Positions 7,815 through 13,256 of a stretch of 27,154 bases of DNA are shown here, piece by piece (positions within the stretch are counted from its first letter, which is position 1; the number at the start of each line of letters is the position of its first letter). The stretch lies in the IMG/VR virus record IMGVR_UViG_3300007735_000559, positions 1 to 27,154 of that record; one strand, 5' to 3'. A model generated the notes under the pieces. The model searched no databases and was not told where the DNA came from. It worked only from the letters and a program-made list of their open reading frames with translations. Both the position numbers and the translations under genes were made by a program. This DNA comes from a virus.

Positions 7815-9340
7815 TACGACCCCATCCACGAAGTAAGCACGCCCGTCTGTGTATACGACCGGCGCACTTCCGCTTGCCTATATTCGCGTGATGCAACAGG
7901 AAATGCAAATGTGATAGCGATAGCGTCGGCGGCGTCGGGCGAGGCCAGCCCTCGGGCTTTCATTTCTTTCTTGCCTTCTAGCTGCACGGCGCCCATCGAA
8001 TCGAACTTATAGTGGGGGCCGCAGAGGTCGGACTTCAGCACCCGGTCTTGCGGAAGGCTCGCATCCTTGAGCCATTCGCGCATATTGCCCCAGAGTTCGG
8101 CGCGTTTGTTTTTCCACATAATCGGGTTCTTGGCTTTCCAGCCGAAGTTCACGCCACGCACTTCCTTGTACCGCTGTTCCTTCAGTCGGTCGAGGATGCC
8201 GTACCCCAAACCCCCCTCGTCGATCACCGCTAGCACCGGGCGGTACTTCTCGATGTTTTCGATAACGCGCCCGACGACTTCCATCGTGTCCTCGCCCTTA
8301 TAGCGGTGGATGGCAACGATGTCGCGTCCCTGGCGCACGGCGATTACGGTAGAGTCCGCACCACCACGGGCGGGGTCGATTCCAATAACGATAGGAGCAG
8401 TTTCATCTTTATATCGCGGGCGAACCATCGCGGCGTCCACAACAGTAGGCGATATAAATTGCTCATCACCATCCGACGGAAATTCGCCATAAACCTCTAC
8501 CTTGGCTTGGACGGAATCGGGGCCGTATTCGTCAATAATCTGTTCGTAAACCGCCTTATCGGTGTCTTCCACCGAGCGGGCGTCGATATTCTGGGTACGC
8601 CAAAAAGCACGTTTCCCGTGGAACGTCTCAAAGAAGTACCCCTCGTTACGGCGGGGGTTACTGAACGCAAACCAGAAGCGGTTGGGCGTGTTTTCGGTAA
8701 AGAAACCGGCGGTCACTGACCAGATGGGGTCGGGGATACCGGAGGCTTCGTCGAAGATCACCATTACGCCGTCGTGGTTGTGGACACCGGCATACGAGTC
8801 GGGGTTCTCTTCCGACCACAGGCGACCCTCAACCGACCAGTAGCGGGTACCTTTCTTAAGGTCACGCTCGACCAGTTCTGCGAGCCATTTAGCCGGCATG
8901 ACGCGGGTAGCCGAGATTTCAAACCAATGGGAGTTCATCAGAAGGGCAGCCCACTTGGTGATTTCTGCCCACGTCACCGAGCGCAGCTGGGCTTCCGAGT
9001 TAGCCGAGACAATGGTTGTCGAGCCTATGCGGGTCGAGAGCATCCAGAGGATTAGCCACGACACCAGCGCAGACTTACCGATACCGCGACCCGAGGAAGT
9101 CGCCATACGCATCACTTCGTAGGCCGTAGCCTGTTTATTCGCAGCAATATGTTCTGCGATGTCCCGAAGTATCTTGCGTTGCCATTTACGGGGGCCGTGG
9201 AAGTGCTCGAGGGGCGTACCTTTCTGTCCCCACGGAAAGGCGAACATAACGAACGCCTCGGGGTCGTCTTTGACCTTAGGCGCCCATAGCTTTGCCATGA
9301 GCAGTTGTTCGTCTTCGGGACTATAGATCGGCAGTTGCAT
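7814..9340 (-). CDS. terL: Terminase large subunit
   Basis: A 508-residue packaging motor: an N-terminal ATPase and a C-terminal RNase H-like nuclease that cuts concatemeric DNA at the start and end of packaging. The Walker A motif is GRGIGKS (84-90) and Walker B is VMVIFDE (192-198), ending in the catalytic Glu. Nuclease acidic residues are visible in GIDPARGG (D322), VIDEGG (D374) and SPDAADA (D469/D472). Length is normal. No Shine-Dalgarno is visible before the ATG; the preceding 8 bases are AT-rich and border the methyltransferase gene. The stop overlaps the next start (TAATG). Function is secure from family; the packaging type (headful or site-specific) cannot be read here. Confidence 0.97.
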   Translation of the reverse strand: MQLPIYSPEDEQLLMAKLWAPKVKDDPEAFVMFAFPWGQKGTPLEHFHGPRKWQRKILRDIAEHIAANKQATAYEVMRMATSSGRGIGKSALVSWLILWMLSTRIGSTTIVSANSEAQLRSVTWAEITKWAALLMNSHWFEISATRVMPAKWLAELVERDLKKGTRYWSVEGRLWSEENPDSYAGVHNHDGVMVIFDEASGIPDPIWSVTAGFFTENTPNRFWFAFSNPRRNEGYFFETFHGKRAFWRTQNIDARSVEDTDKAVYEQIIDEYGPDSVQAKVEVYGEFPSDGDEQFISPTVVDAAMVRPRYKDETAPIVIGIDPARGGADSTVIAVRQGRDIVAIHRYKGEDTMEVVGRVIENIEKYRPVLAVIDEGGLGYGILDRLKEQRYKEVRGVNFGWKAKNPIMWKNKRAELWGNMREWLKDASLPQDRVLKSDLCGPHYKFDSMGAVQLEGKKEMKARGLASPDAADAIAITFAFPVASREYRQAEVRRSYTQTGVLTSWMGS

Positions 9341-9348
9341 ATAATTTG

Positions 9349-9774
9349 TTAAGACTTGTTATTAAAAACAACAATTGCTGATGGGAATGGAGCGTTCCAC
9401 ATTGCTCCGCCAAATTTTAATCTGCCTCGAATAAAAGTAATTTCCCCTTTCATAGCGTAGTCATGCCACCAACCGCTATCTGTTCGCGCAGGAACCAAAC
9501 AAACAACCGTTGCTCCATTTAACGATGATTCGTAAGCTTTTTGCATCCACCGTTTGATTTGTTTGCCGTATGGGGGGTTCATCCAGCATTTCCCAACCCA
9601 TTGTTGCTCTAAACCATTTTGTTCTTTTGTAAAAAATGTTGCGCATTTTGCATTGGTTTCATTTGCGCAAACATCTATTTCAAATGGGCCGTGTAAAGAA
9701 TTTTGTTGGTTAAAAAAATCTTGCGGGGTTGCCCATTCATCAGTTGCACTTGAAAAAATGCCAGAGTTAATCAC
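9349..9774 (-). CDS. dam: Phage DNA N6-adenine methyltransferase (Dam-type)
   Basis: A 141-residue protein that resembles the compact phage Dam family (PF05869 type). These transfer a methyl group from S-adenosylmethionine to adenine N6, often to escape restriction. The catalytic NPPYG motif is at 66-70, preceded by WATPQDFF (14-21) and FEIDVCANETNAKC, and followed by VVCLVPARTDSGWWHDY and FGGAMWNAPFPSAIVVF. The start is GTG, overlapping the upstream stop (GTGA). The gene is visibly richer in A+T than its neighbours (first 60 bases about 38% GC) and splits terS from terL, so recent insertion is likely. The target sequence cannot be predicted from this; GATC is a guess from the family name. 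Confidence 0.9.
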   Translation of the reverse strand: MINSGIFSSATDEWATPQDFFNQQNSLHGPFEIDVCANETNAKCATFFTKEQNGLEQQWVGKCWMNPPYGKQIKRWMQKAYESSLNGATVVCLVPARTDSGWWHDYAMKGEITFIRGRLKFGGAMWNAPFPSAIVVFNNKS

Positions 9775-10268
9775 GACATAGGCTCCCGAGAAGCCGTAAT
9801 GGTTAGACGCTCTCCAGAGATAGCGGAGCCAGAGGATACGGCAGGCGAGGTCAGTGCAGGTTGTTCAGCGTCATATACGCGGCCAGTGAGGACGCGAGAC
9901 TCCGCTTCCTGCAAAGCCGCAACGATGCTGATCTGCGACTTAACATCCACCTGCACTTGAGTCTTGGCAACCCATCCGTGAAGGTGTTTAAGCAACTCAA
10001 GGGCGGACTTCGCGTCACCATCGAGCGCAGCGTTACGCAATACCGACGCCGCCTCAACCTCAGAGTCCGCACGACCCTTCGACTCGGCAATCGACGCAGC
10101 GTTGTCTAATTGGCATAACTGGCGAAACTCCACAGGCTGCAAACCCGCAGCATACGCCAACGCATCACCCTTCAGCCCTAACCGGGACGCCTCGTAAATC
10201 TTCTCCAGAAGGTCTGGCGAAGCCTTGATCTCACGAGGAGCAAACGTAATCGACTTAAAAGAACTCAT
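9771..10268 (-). CDS. Probable terminase small subunit
   Basis: A 165-residue helical protein, first in the leftward late operon. Residues about 20-55 (EKIYEASRLGLKGDALAYAA, then GLQPVEFRQLCQLD) look like a helix-turn-helix for DNA recognition. The segment GDAKSALELLKHLHGWVAK resembles the oligomerisation region of small terminases, where WLK..-W patterns are common. The C-terminal 50 residues are Ser/Thr/Ala-rich and probably disordered. It precedes terL with only the methyltransferase between, the expected place for the DNA-recognition subunit. No SD is visible before the ATG (preceding bases are CTCCCCCGTA). Similarity is too weak to be certain. Confidence 0.65.
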   Translation of the reverse strand: MSSFKSITFAPREIKASPDLLEKIYEASRLGLKGDALAYAAGLQPVEFRQLCQLDNAASIAESKGRADSEVEAASVLRNAALDGDAKSALELLKHLHGWVAKTQVQVDVKSQISIVAALQEAESRVLTGRVYDAEQPALTSPAVSSGSAISGERLTITASREPMS

Positions 10269-10324
10269 TACGGGGGAGTGTAATGGAATGTTATGTAAAA
10301 AAAAGAAAAAGTTTTTGTGGGGGG

Positions 10325-10330
10325 ATTATA
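10325..10330 (-). promoter_or_regulatory. Perfect -10 box (TATAAT) upstream of the leftward late operon
   Basis: On the minus strand TATAAT lies about 57 bases before the probable terS start. No good TTGACA is found 16-18 bases upstream (bases there are C/G-rich), so an activator or phage factor may be needed, as at many late promoters. Bases 10269-10320 between it and the gene are mostly A/T tracts. Confidence 0.4.
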
Positions 10331-10367
10331 ACTATGACCGGTAACCCCTCGGCCCTACCCCCCCCCA

Positions 10368-10383
10368 TTACGTTATAACGTAA
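10368..10383. promoter_or_regulatory. Perfect 16-bp palindrome, operator candidate
   Basis: The sequence TTACGTTATAACGTAA is perfectly self-complementary. It follows a run of nine C (10358-10366) and lies about 40 bases upstream of the leftward -10 box. A dimeric regulator site controlling the late promoter is the simplest reading; this is inference. Confidence 0.5.
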
Positions 10384-10420
10384 CGTCCAGGCATGACGCC
10401 TGCACCAAGTGTGGCACCAG

Positions 10421-10585
10421 CGCAACAACCATCAGGCAGTTGTTGCATCCACGCAACACATGTAGATACGTTGTAGATACGCAACACCAGTAGCATCTAC
10501 GCAACAACCGCAGCGTGGACGTTGGCATCACGCAACAAGCGTAGGGATTGTTGCATTAGAGCAACAATGTGCGTTTTATGCAACG
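10421..10585. repeat. GCAACA iteron-like array, two diverged 79-bp units
   Basis: GCAACA starts at 10422, 10453, 10481, 10501, 10532 and 10561, with GCAACG at 10580. Inverted copies (TGTTGC) are at 10441 and 10549. The spacings are 31, 28, 20, 31, 29 and 19, so the pattern repeats with a 79-base period and all spacings are near two or three helical turns. Bases between the hexamers are diverged. There is no coding frame. Candidate roles are a replication origin with initiator iterons or a multi-site operator between the divergent operons. Confidence 0.7.
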
Positions 10586-10613
10586 AAAGGGGGCGGTGTG
10601 GGCGTTGTGGTAG

Positions 10614-10671
10614 GCAATTTTTAAATTGCATCTATATATATTCCTACACTACTTTTTTTTTCAATTTTTAA
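10614..10671. other. AT-rich tract with palindrome next to the iteron array
   Basis: This holds a perfect inverted repeat, GCAATTT-TT-AAATTGC (10614-10629), then TATATATA and a run of eight or more T (about 10653-10660). The A+T content is far above the surroundings. Together with the adjacent iterons it resembles a DNA-unwinding element of an origin. The rest of the 300-base stretch to 10815 holds no gene I can support. Confidence 0.45.
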
Positions 10672-10814
10672 CCAACCTACCACACATACCACACTCGAGT
10701 TTTATTCGACAATTTCAGTAGGTTAGGCGTGGGTTGTCTTTTCACCTTTCCGCATACCCTAACTACCCACACTTTTAGAATCAGTCTAAAGGTATAAAGC
10801 ATTGCTTTGCCATT

Positions 10815-10850
10815 GTGGGTGGTTGTGGTCGGTTTCGTGGGTGGTTGTGG
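10815..10850. repeat. G/T-rich direct repeats
   Basis: GTGGGTGGTTGTGG occurs at 10815-10828 and 10837-10850, followed by further GTGGTT and GTGGTAGG units. One strand has almost no C. Strand-asymmetric G-clusters of this type could bind a single-strand-specific protein or form unusual structure. The function is unknown. Confidence 0.5.
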
Positions 10851-10857
10851 GTGGTTC

Positions 10858-10888
10858 GTGGTAGGTAATTTTCCGTTTTGCCTACCAC
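10858..10888. repeat. 11-bp inverted repeat (GTGGTAGG...CCTACCAC)
   Basis: The arms GTGGTAGGTAA (10858-10868) and TTGCCTACCAC (10878-10888) pair along 11 bases with one G-T pair, around a 9-base loop. A direct copy of GTGGTAGGCAATTTT lies at about 10606-10620, and CCTACCAC recurs at about 10676-10683. The GTGGTAGG box is therefore a repeated motif of this control region. Confidence 0.6.
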
Positions 10889-10890
10889 AA

Positions 10891-10922
10891 TTTATGCAAG
10901 ATTTGTTTGCATAAACTTTTTT
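10891..10922 (+). terminator. Hairpin with T-run, terminator-like, upstream of early promoter
   Basis: Perfect 9-base arms TTTATGCAA (10891-10899) and TTGCATAAA (10907-10915) surround a 7-base loop and are followed by C and six T. The stem is AT-rich, so termination would be weak; the site could instead be an operator. It stands 11 bases before the early -35 box and could shield the early promoter from upstream transcription. Confidence 0.4.
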
Positions 10923-10933
10923 GCTGTTAGGTG

Positions 10934-10963
10934 TTGACATGCCATAAAACAATGTTTTATCAT
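10934..10963 (+). promoter_or_regulatory. Early rightward sigma70-like promoter with embedded operator palindrome
   Basis: TTGACA (10934-10939) and TATCAT (10958-10963) are separated by 18 bases. The perfect palindrome ATAAAACA-A-TGTTTTAT (10944-10960) fills the spacer and reaches into the -10 box, so a bound dimer would block RNA polymerase. Transcription would begin near 10970 and produce the plus-strand operon up to the terminator at 14023-14045. Confidence 0.7.
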
Positions 10964-10997
10964 TATTCCCGTCGACACAATTACTAGGAGAAACACG

Positions 10998-11084
10998 GTG
11001 CAAATTCAGATTCTGAACATTATCCAGGTTGTCTTTCCGATCATTTTTCTTTTCGGCCTTTGCGCCGCAATCGTCAAAAAGTAA
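10998..11084 (+). CDS. Membrane microprotein (28 aa)
   Basis: A GTG start lies 8 bases after a strong SD (AGGAG). The product, MQIQILNIIQVVFPIIFLFG and then LCAAIVKK, is one hydrophobic membrane span ending in two Lys. It is the first frame after the early promoter. The next gene is also a tiny membrane protein with an almost identical ribosome-binding leader (ACTAGGAGAAA-CAC), which argues that both are translated. Single-span phage microproteins can act as early membrane effectors, for example on superinfection or holin timing. Nothing in the sequence decides between these. Confidence 0.6.
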   Translation: MQIQILNIIQVVFPIIFLFGLCAAIVKK

Positions 11085-11090
11085 CCGGAA

Positions 11091-11106
11091 GGGGGCGCAA
11101 GCCCCC
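11091..11106 (+). other. Stable RNA hairpin GGGGGC-GCAA-GCCCCC
   Basis: A perfect 6-bp G/C stem is closed by a GNRA-type GCAA tetraloop, without a following T-run. It stands between the two microprotein genes. It probably stabilises or processes the early mRNA, or attenuates transcription partially. It is not a classical terminator. Confidence 0.6.
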
Positions 11107-11131
11107 GACCATTTCACTAGGAGAAAACACA

Positions 11132-11233
11132 ATGTTTTATGATGCAATGCTTGCCCTTTCTCTGCCGCTGATAGGTTTCGGCATCCTCGCCAGCATCTAC
11201 GGCATCCTCGCTTTTATCTTTAACTGGGAGTAA
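11132..11233 (+). CDS. Membrane microprotein (33 aa)
   Basis: Starts MFYDAMLALSLPLIGFGILA and ends NWE, with one long hydrophobic stretch rich in Leu, Ile, Gly and Ala. The SD AGGAG lies in a leader (CACTAGGAGAAAACACA) that nearly copies that of the upstream microprotein. The next gene follows after 5 bases and its SD (GGGAG) is made by the last codons of this gene. No family is recognised. A single-span inner-membrane early protein is the best description. Confidence 0.6.
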   Translation: MFYDAMLALSLPLIGFGILASIYGILAFIFNWE

Positions 11234-11238
11234 TCAAA

Positions 11239-11604
11239 ATGGTTAGTTTTAAACCTTTCCGCACTGATGCAATGGTCGGCGATAGCGTATCGGTCGATTA
11301 TGGTCCTTTGACCATTCGGGCGACGATTGTTTCAGACAATGAAACTTCGCCCGCAGAATTCGACTGCTATTCCGAGTCCGAGCTTAAAGCATTTAATCGT
11401 GGTGACTGGTGTTATGTGGGGGTGATGTTGTCGATTCACCTTGACGGCATCACCTTGGATAAATGCGCCGCAAGCTTGTGGGGTATCGATTCGCATGGCG
11501 ATTCCGGCCCGTACTTGACTGAAATCGCAAACGATCTACTAGTCGATGCTCTGGTGGTCGCGGATAACCTTATCGCAACCATGCGGAACAAGTTTGCAGC
11601 CTAA
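11239..11604 (+). CDS. Early phage protein of unknown function (121 aa)
   Basis: Starts MVSFKPFRTDAMVGDSVSVD, with SD GGGAG 8 bases before the ATG. The first half is beta-like (YGPLTIRATIVSDNE). The second half has WCYVGVMLSIHLDGITL and a helical C-terminus (LTEIANDLLVDALVVADNLI). It has three Cys, many acidic residues, and no membrane segment or motif that I know. It lies directly upstream of the mini-clamp gene in the early operon and its stop codon is inside the first conserved box of the two-hairpin RNA element. A soluble early protein; function unknown. Confidence 0.75.
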   Translation: MVSFKPFRTDAMVGDSVSVDYGPLTIRATIVSDNETSPAEFDCYSESELKAFNRGDWCYVGVMLSIHLDGITLDKCAASLWGIDSHGDSGPYLTEIANDLLVDALVVADNLIATMRNKFAA

Positions 11605-11680
11605 CCCGTTCGCACCTGGTAGCCCATGCGTTTGCGTGGGTTATCGGATGCGCTGGGCATCGTTTTAACTTCGGAGAATC
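11600..11680 (+). promoter_or_regulatory. Two-hairpin RNA element, copy 1 (before mini-clamp gene)
   Basis: Box CCTAACCCGTTCGCA (11600-11614) is followed by a 14-bp stem with G-U pairs (11616-11629 with 11634-11647, loop GTTT). A second hairpin follows directly (11648-11651 with 11657-11660, loop GCTGG), then TTCGGAGAATC (11670-11680), which contains the ribosome-binding site. The second copy at 12315-12388 has the same boxes, order and GCTGG loop but different stem sequences. A cis-acting RNA controlling translation or processing is inferred. Confidence 0.7.
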
Positions 11681-11686
11681 TAGATT

Positions 11687-12319
11687 ATGAAATTCGCCAT
11701 TGAAGCTGACACCATCAAAGCTCTGCTACTGGCTGCCGCGAAGAAAGACGTGCGGTATTACCTTAACGGCATCCTGTTTGACGTGCGTGCGACCGATGCC
11801 GTAGCCGTCGCCACGGACGGACACATAATGCTGGCCGTCCCCATTGCGCCCGAGCTTGACGAAAACGGCACCGGATCATATTTTCCCGGCCAGTACATCG
11901 TTCCGCGTGACGTACTCGAGAGTATTAAGCCGAATAAAATCTTCCCCCTGTTTTTTACATTCGACCCTGCTGCCCGTACCGTCACTATTGCCAATGCTGG
12001 CACGGAAACGACGGTAAAGCTGGTGGACGCGACGTACCCCGAATGGCGCCGGGCAGTGCCGAAAACGGTAACCGATACCGTCGCGCAATTCGATGCCGAA
12101 TACGTCGCAACCTTCGGAAAGATTCACAAGCTTTTGGGCGGTAAGTATTCGCCTGTCATTCGCCACAATGGCGACGGTAACGGCGGCGGCGGCGCCGGTC
12201 GCGTGATATTGGCCGACAATGCCGTGGGCGTCATTATGCCCATGCGATACGATCGCCAGCCGCTCGAGAACCCGTCCTGGCTCGAGTATCCGTCTGCCAG
12301 TGTGTCCGCAGCGGCCTAA
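11687..12319 (+). CDS. Shortened DnaN-like sliding clamp (210 aa)
   Basis: The sequence follows domain II of the bacterial replication clamp: KKDVRYYLNGILFD (19-32), VATDGH (41-46), YIVPRDVLESI and KLVDATYPEWRRAVPK (111-126). It then jumps to a single further beta-alpha-beta unit ending GVIMPMRY, which matches the clamp C-terminus (VVMPMRL). A normal clamp has about 366 residues in three domains; here domain I and half of domain III are absent. Residues of the partner-peptide pocket are kept (L26, T43, H46, P125, VIMPMR). It may be a minimal clamp with another subunit number, or a decoy that binds clamp partners. Family assignment is strong; ring formation is unknown. SD GGAG. Confidence 0.8.
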   Translation: MKFAIEADTIKALLLAAAKKDVRYYLNGILFDVRATDAVAVATDGHIMLAVPIAPELDENGTGSYFPGQYIVPRDVLESIKPNKIFPLFFTFDPAARTVTIANAGTETTVKLVDATYPEWRRAVPKTVTDTVAQFDAEYVATFGKIHKLLGGKYSPVIRHNGDGNGGGGAGRVILADNAVGVIMPMRYDRQPLENPSWLEYPSASVSAAA

Positions 12320-12388
12320 CCCGTTCGCAGCCTGGTGCGCCTTCACTCGAGGGCGCACTGGGGTACGCTGGGTACCTTTCGGAGAATC
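12315..12388 (+). promoter_or_regulatory. Two-hairpin RNA element, copy 2 (before antirestriction gene)
   Basis: The same plan as copy 1: box CCTAACCCGTTCGCA (12315-12329), an 11-bp stem (12331-12341 with 12352-12362), a 5-bp hairpin (12362-12366 with 12372-12376) with the same GCTGG loop, then TTCGGAGAATC (12378-12388) with the SD of the next gene. In the second hairpin two base pairs change in a compensatory way relative to copy 1 (A-T to G-C and G-C to A-T), which supports pairing in RNA. Confidence 0.7.
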
Positions 12389-12392
12389 GACC

Positions 12393-12779
12393 ATGCAAAC
12401 GACTACGCTTGACCTTTCCGCCGACGTGATCGACGTGCGCGACATTATCGCCCGCGTCGAAGAGCTCGAAACGATTATCGGTGATTCCCTAGACGCGGAA
12501 TCTGTACAAATGGCAATGTCGGAACACCAGGAACTTACCGCCTTACTTAACGAGCTGGCCGGCAATGGTGGCGACGAGCAATGGCGCGGCGACTGGTACC
12601 CGGTAACTTTAATCCGCGATAGCTATTTTATTGACTATGCGCGCGAGTTACTTGAAGAATGCGGCGACATTCCGCGCAACCTTCCGCGCTATATTGCAAT
12701 CGACTGGAAAAAAACGGCGATGACCATTCGCCAGGATTATTCGCATATCAGTCTCGACGCAACCTACTGGTATCGATAA
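12393..12779 (+). CDS. Probable ArdA-type antirestriction protein (128 aa)
   Basis: The ATG at 12393 was chosen because it follows the SD (CGGAGAATC) of the RNA element; the longer frame from 12219 runs back into the clamp gene. Residues 10-60 form an acidic coiled coil (VRDIIARVEELETIIGD). Residues about 72-128 (WRGDWYPVTLIRDSYFIDYA, RELLEECGDI, YIAIDWKKTA, YWYR) match the C-terminal module that I know as phage/plasmid antirestriction proteins of ArdA type. These acidic proteins mimic DNA and inhibit type I restriction enzymes. The protein is acidic throughout, as a DNA mimic needs. Early expression fits. The assignment is from memory of the pattern. Confidence 0.55.
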   Translation: MQTTTLDLSADVIDVRDIIARVEELETIIGDSLDAESVQMAMSEHQELTALLNELAGNGGDEQWRGDWYPVTLIRDSYFIDYARELLEECGDIPRNLPRYIAIDWKKTAMTIRQDYSHISLDATYWYR

Positions 12780-12789
12780 GGGGGCTGCC

Positions 12790-13077
12790 ATGACGCAGGA
12801 ATACATTAGCCCTTGGTTTGTCGACGATACAGTGCCTCGAGCAAGTATTGGTTATCGCGCAATAATTACGCTTGACGGCGATACAGTCTGCAATCCGTCA
12901 CCAATGGGGGCGGACAATGCTCGCTTAATCGCGTCGGCGCCCGTATTGCTTGACGCATTGCAGTGGCTCTTAAAGCATGACCCAGACGGCGACGGCGGTA
13001 TGCCCGACTATAAAGAATTGCGCCATGTTTGCGACCGCGCTCGCGCTGCTGTTCGTTGCGCGATAGGTGACGCATGA
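12790..13077 (+). CDS. Small phage protein with DNARLIASAP motif (95 aa)
   Basis: Starts MTQEYISPWFVDDTVPRAS, with SD GGGGGCTGCC before the ATG. The core ADNARLIASAPVLLDALQWL belongs to a very common type of small phage protein of unknown function in which this helix is the conserved part. The C-terminal half is Asp/Gly-rich and then helical with Arg and Cys. The gene at 13249-13560 has a related helix (DATLLASSAYMLAALEGVV...DPDG), so the two may be diverged duplicates. The stop overlaps the next start (ATGA). Function unknown. Confidence 0.75.
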   Translation: MTQEYISPWFVDDTVPRASIGYRAIITLDGDTVCNPSPMGADNARLIASAPVLLDALQWLLKHDPDGDGGMPDYKELRHVCDRARAAVRCAIGDA

Positions 13078-13256
13078 TTCGCTACGTTGTCGTCCTGCAC
13101 ATTGCGGCCGACCGAAAGGTCGACCCGACCGGCTGGCCGTGGGATAAGTGGACCGAATCGGCCCTTTGTCGCGTCGACAATGTGGCGACGTTTTTTGAGA
13201 ATGAGCTACCAGCAGACGTGCATATAACCCAGAGGGAGATCTACGAGCATGAGTGA
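13074..13256 (+). CDS. Small phage protein of unknown function (60 aa)
   Basis: Starts MIRYVVVLHIAADRKVDPTG with its ATG overlapping the upstream stop (ATGA), and ends 8 bases inside the next gene. The first strand is hydrophobic; the remainder has WPWDKWTESALCRVDNV and an acidic C-terminus. It lies between the two DNARLIASAP-related genes. No motif or family is recognised. Coupled junctions on both sides support it as real. Confidence 0.6.
   Translation: MIRYVVVLHIAADRKVDPTGWPWDKWTESALCRVDNVATFFENELPADVHITQREIYEHE

Noticed and set aside
10421-10585. GCAACA repeats as a possible CRISPR array
   Set aside because: The repeat is only six to eight bases, the spacings are 19-31 bases and no cas gene is near.
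10677-11147. 156-codon minus-strand frame in the control region
   Set aside because: It is antisense to the early promoter and both microprotein genes, has no SD, and its composition (Thr-Pro, Asn, Lys) reflects the G/T-rich repeats.
11600-11680. The gap element as a glutamine (glnA/downstream-peptide) riboswitch
   Set aside because: GTTCGCACC resembles the start of that consensus, but the required GACGGAAGTAGG block is absent and the hairpin arrangement differs.
11876-12565. 229-codon minus-strand frame opposite the clamp gene
   Set aside because: The plus strand encodes a clear DnaN-like protein with SD; the antisense frame has no family pattern.
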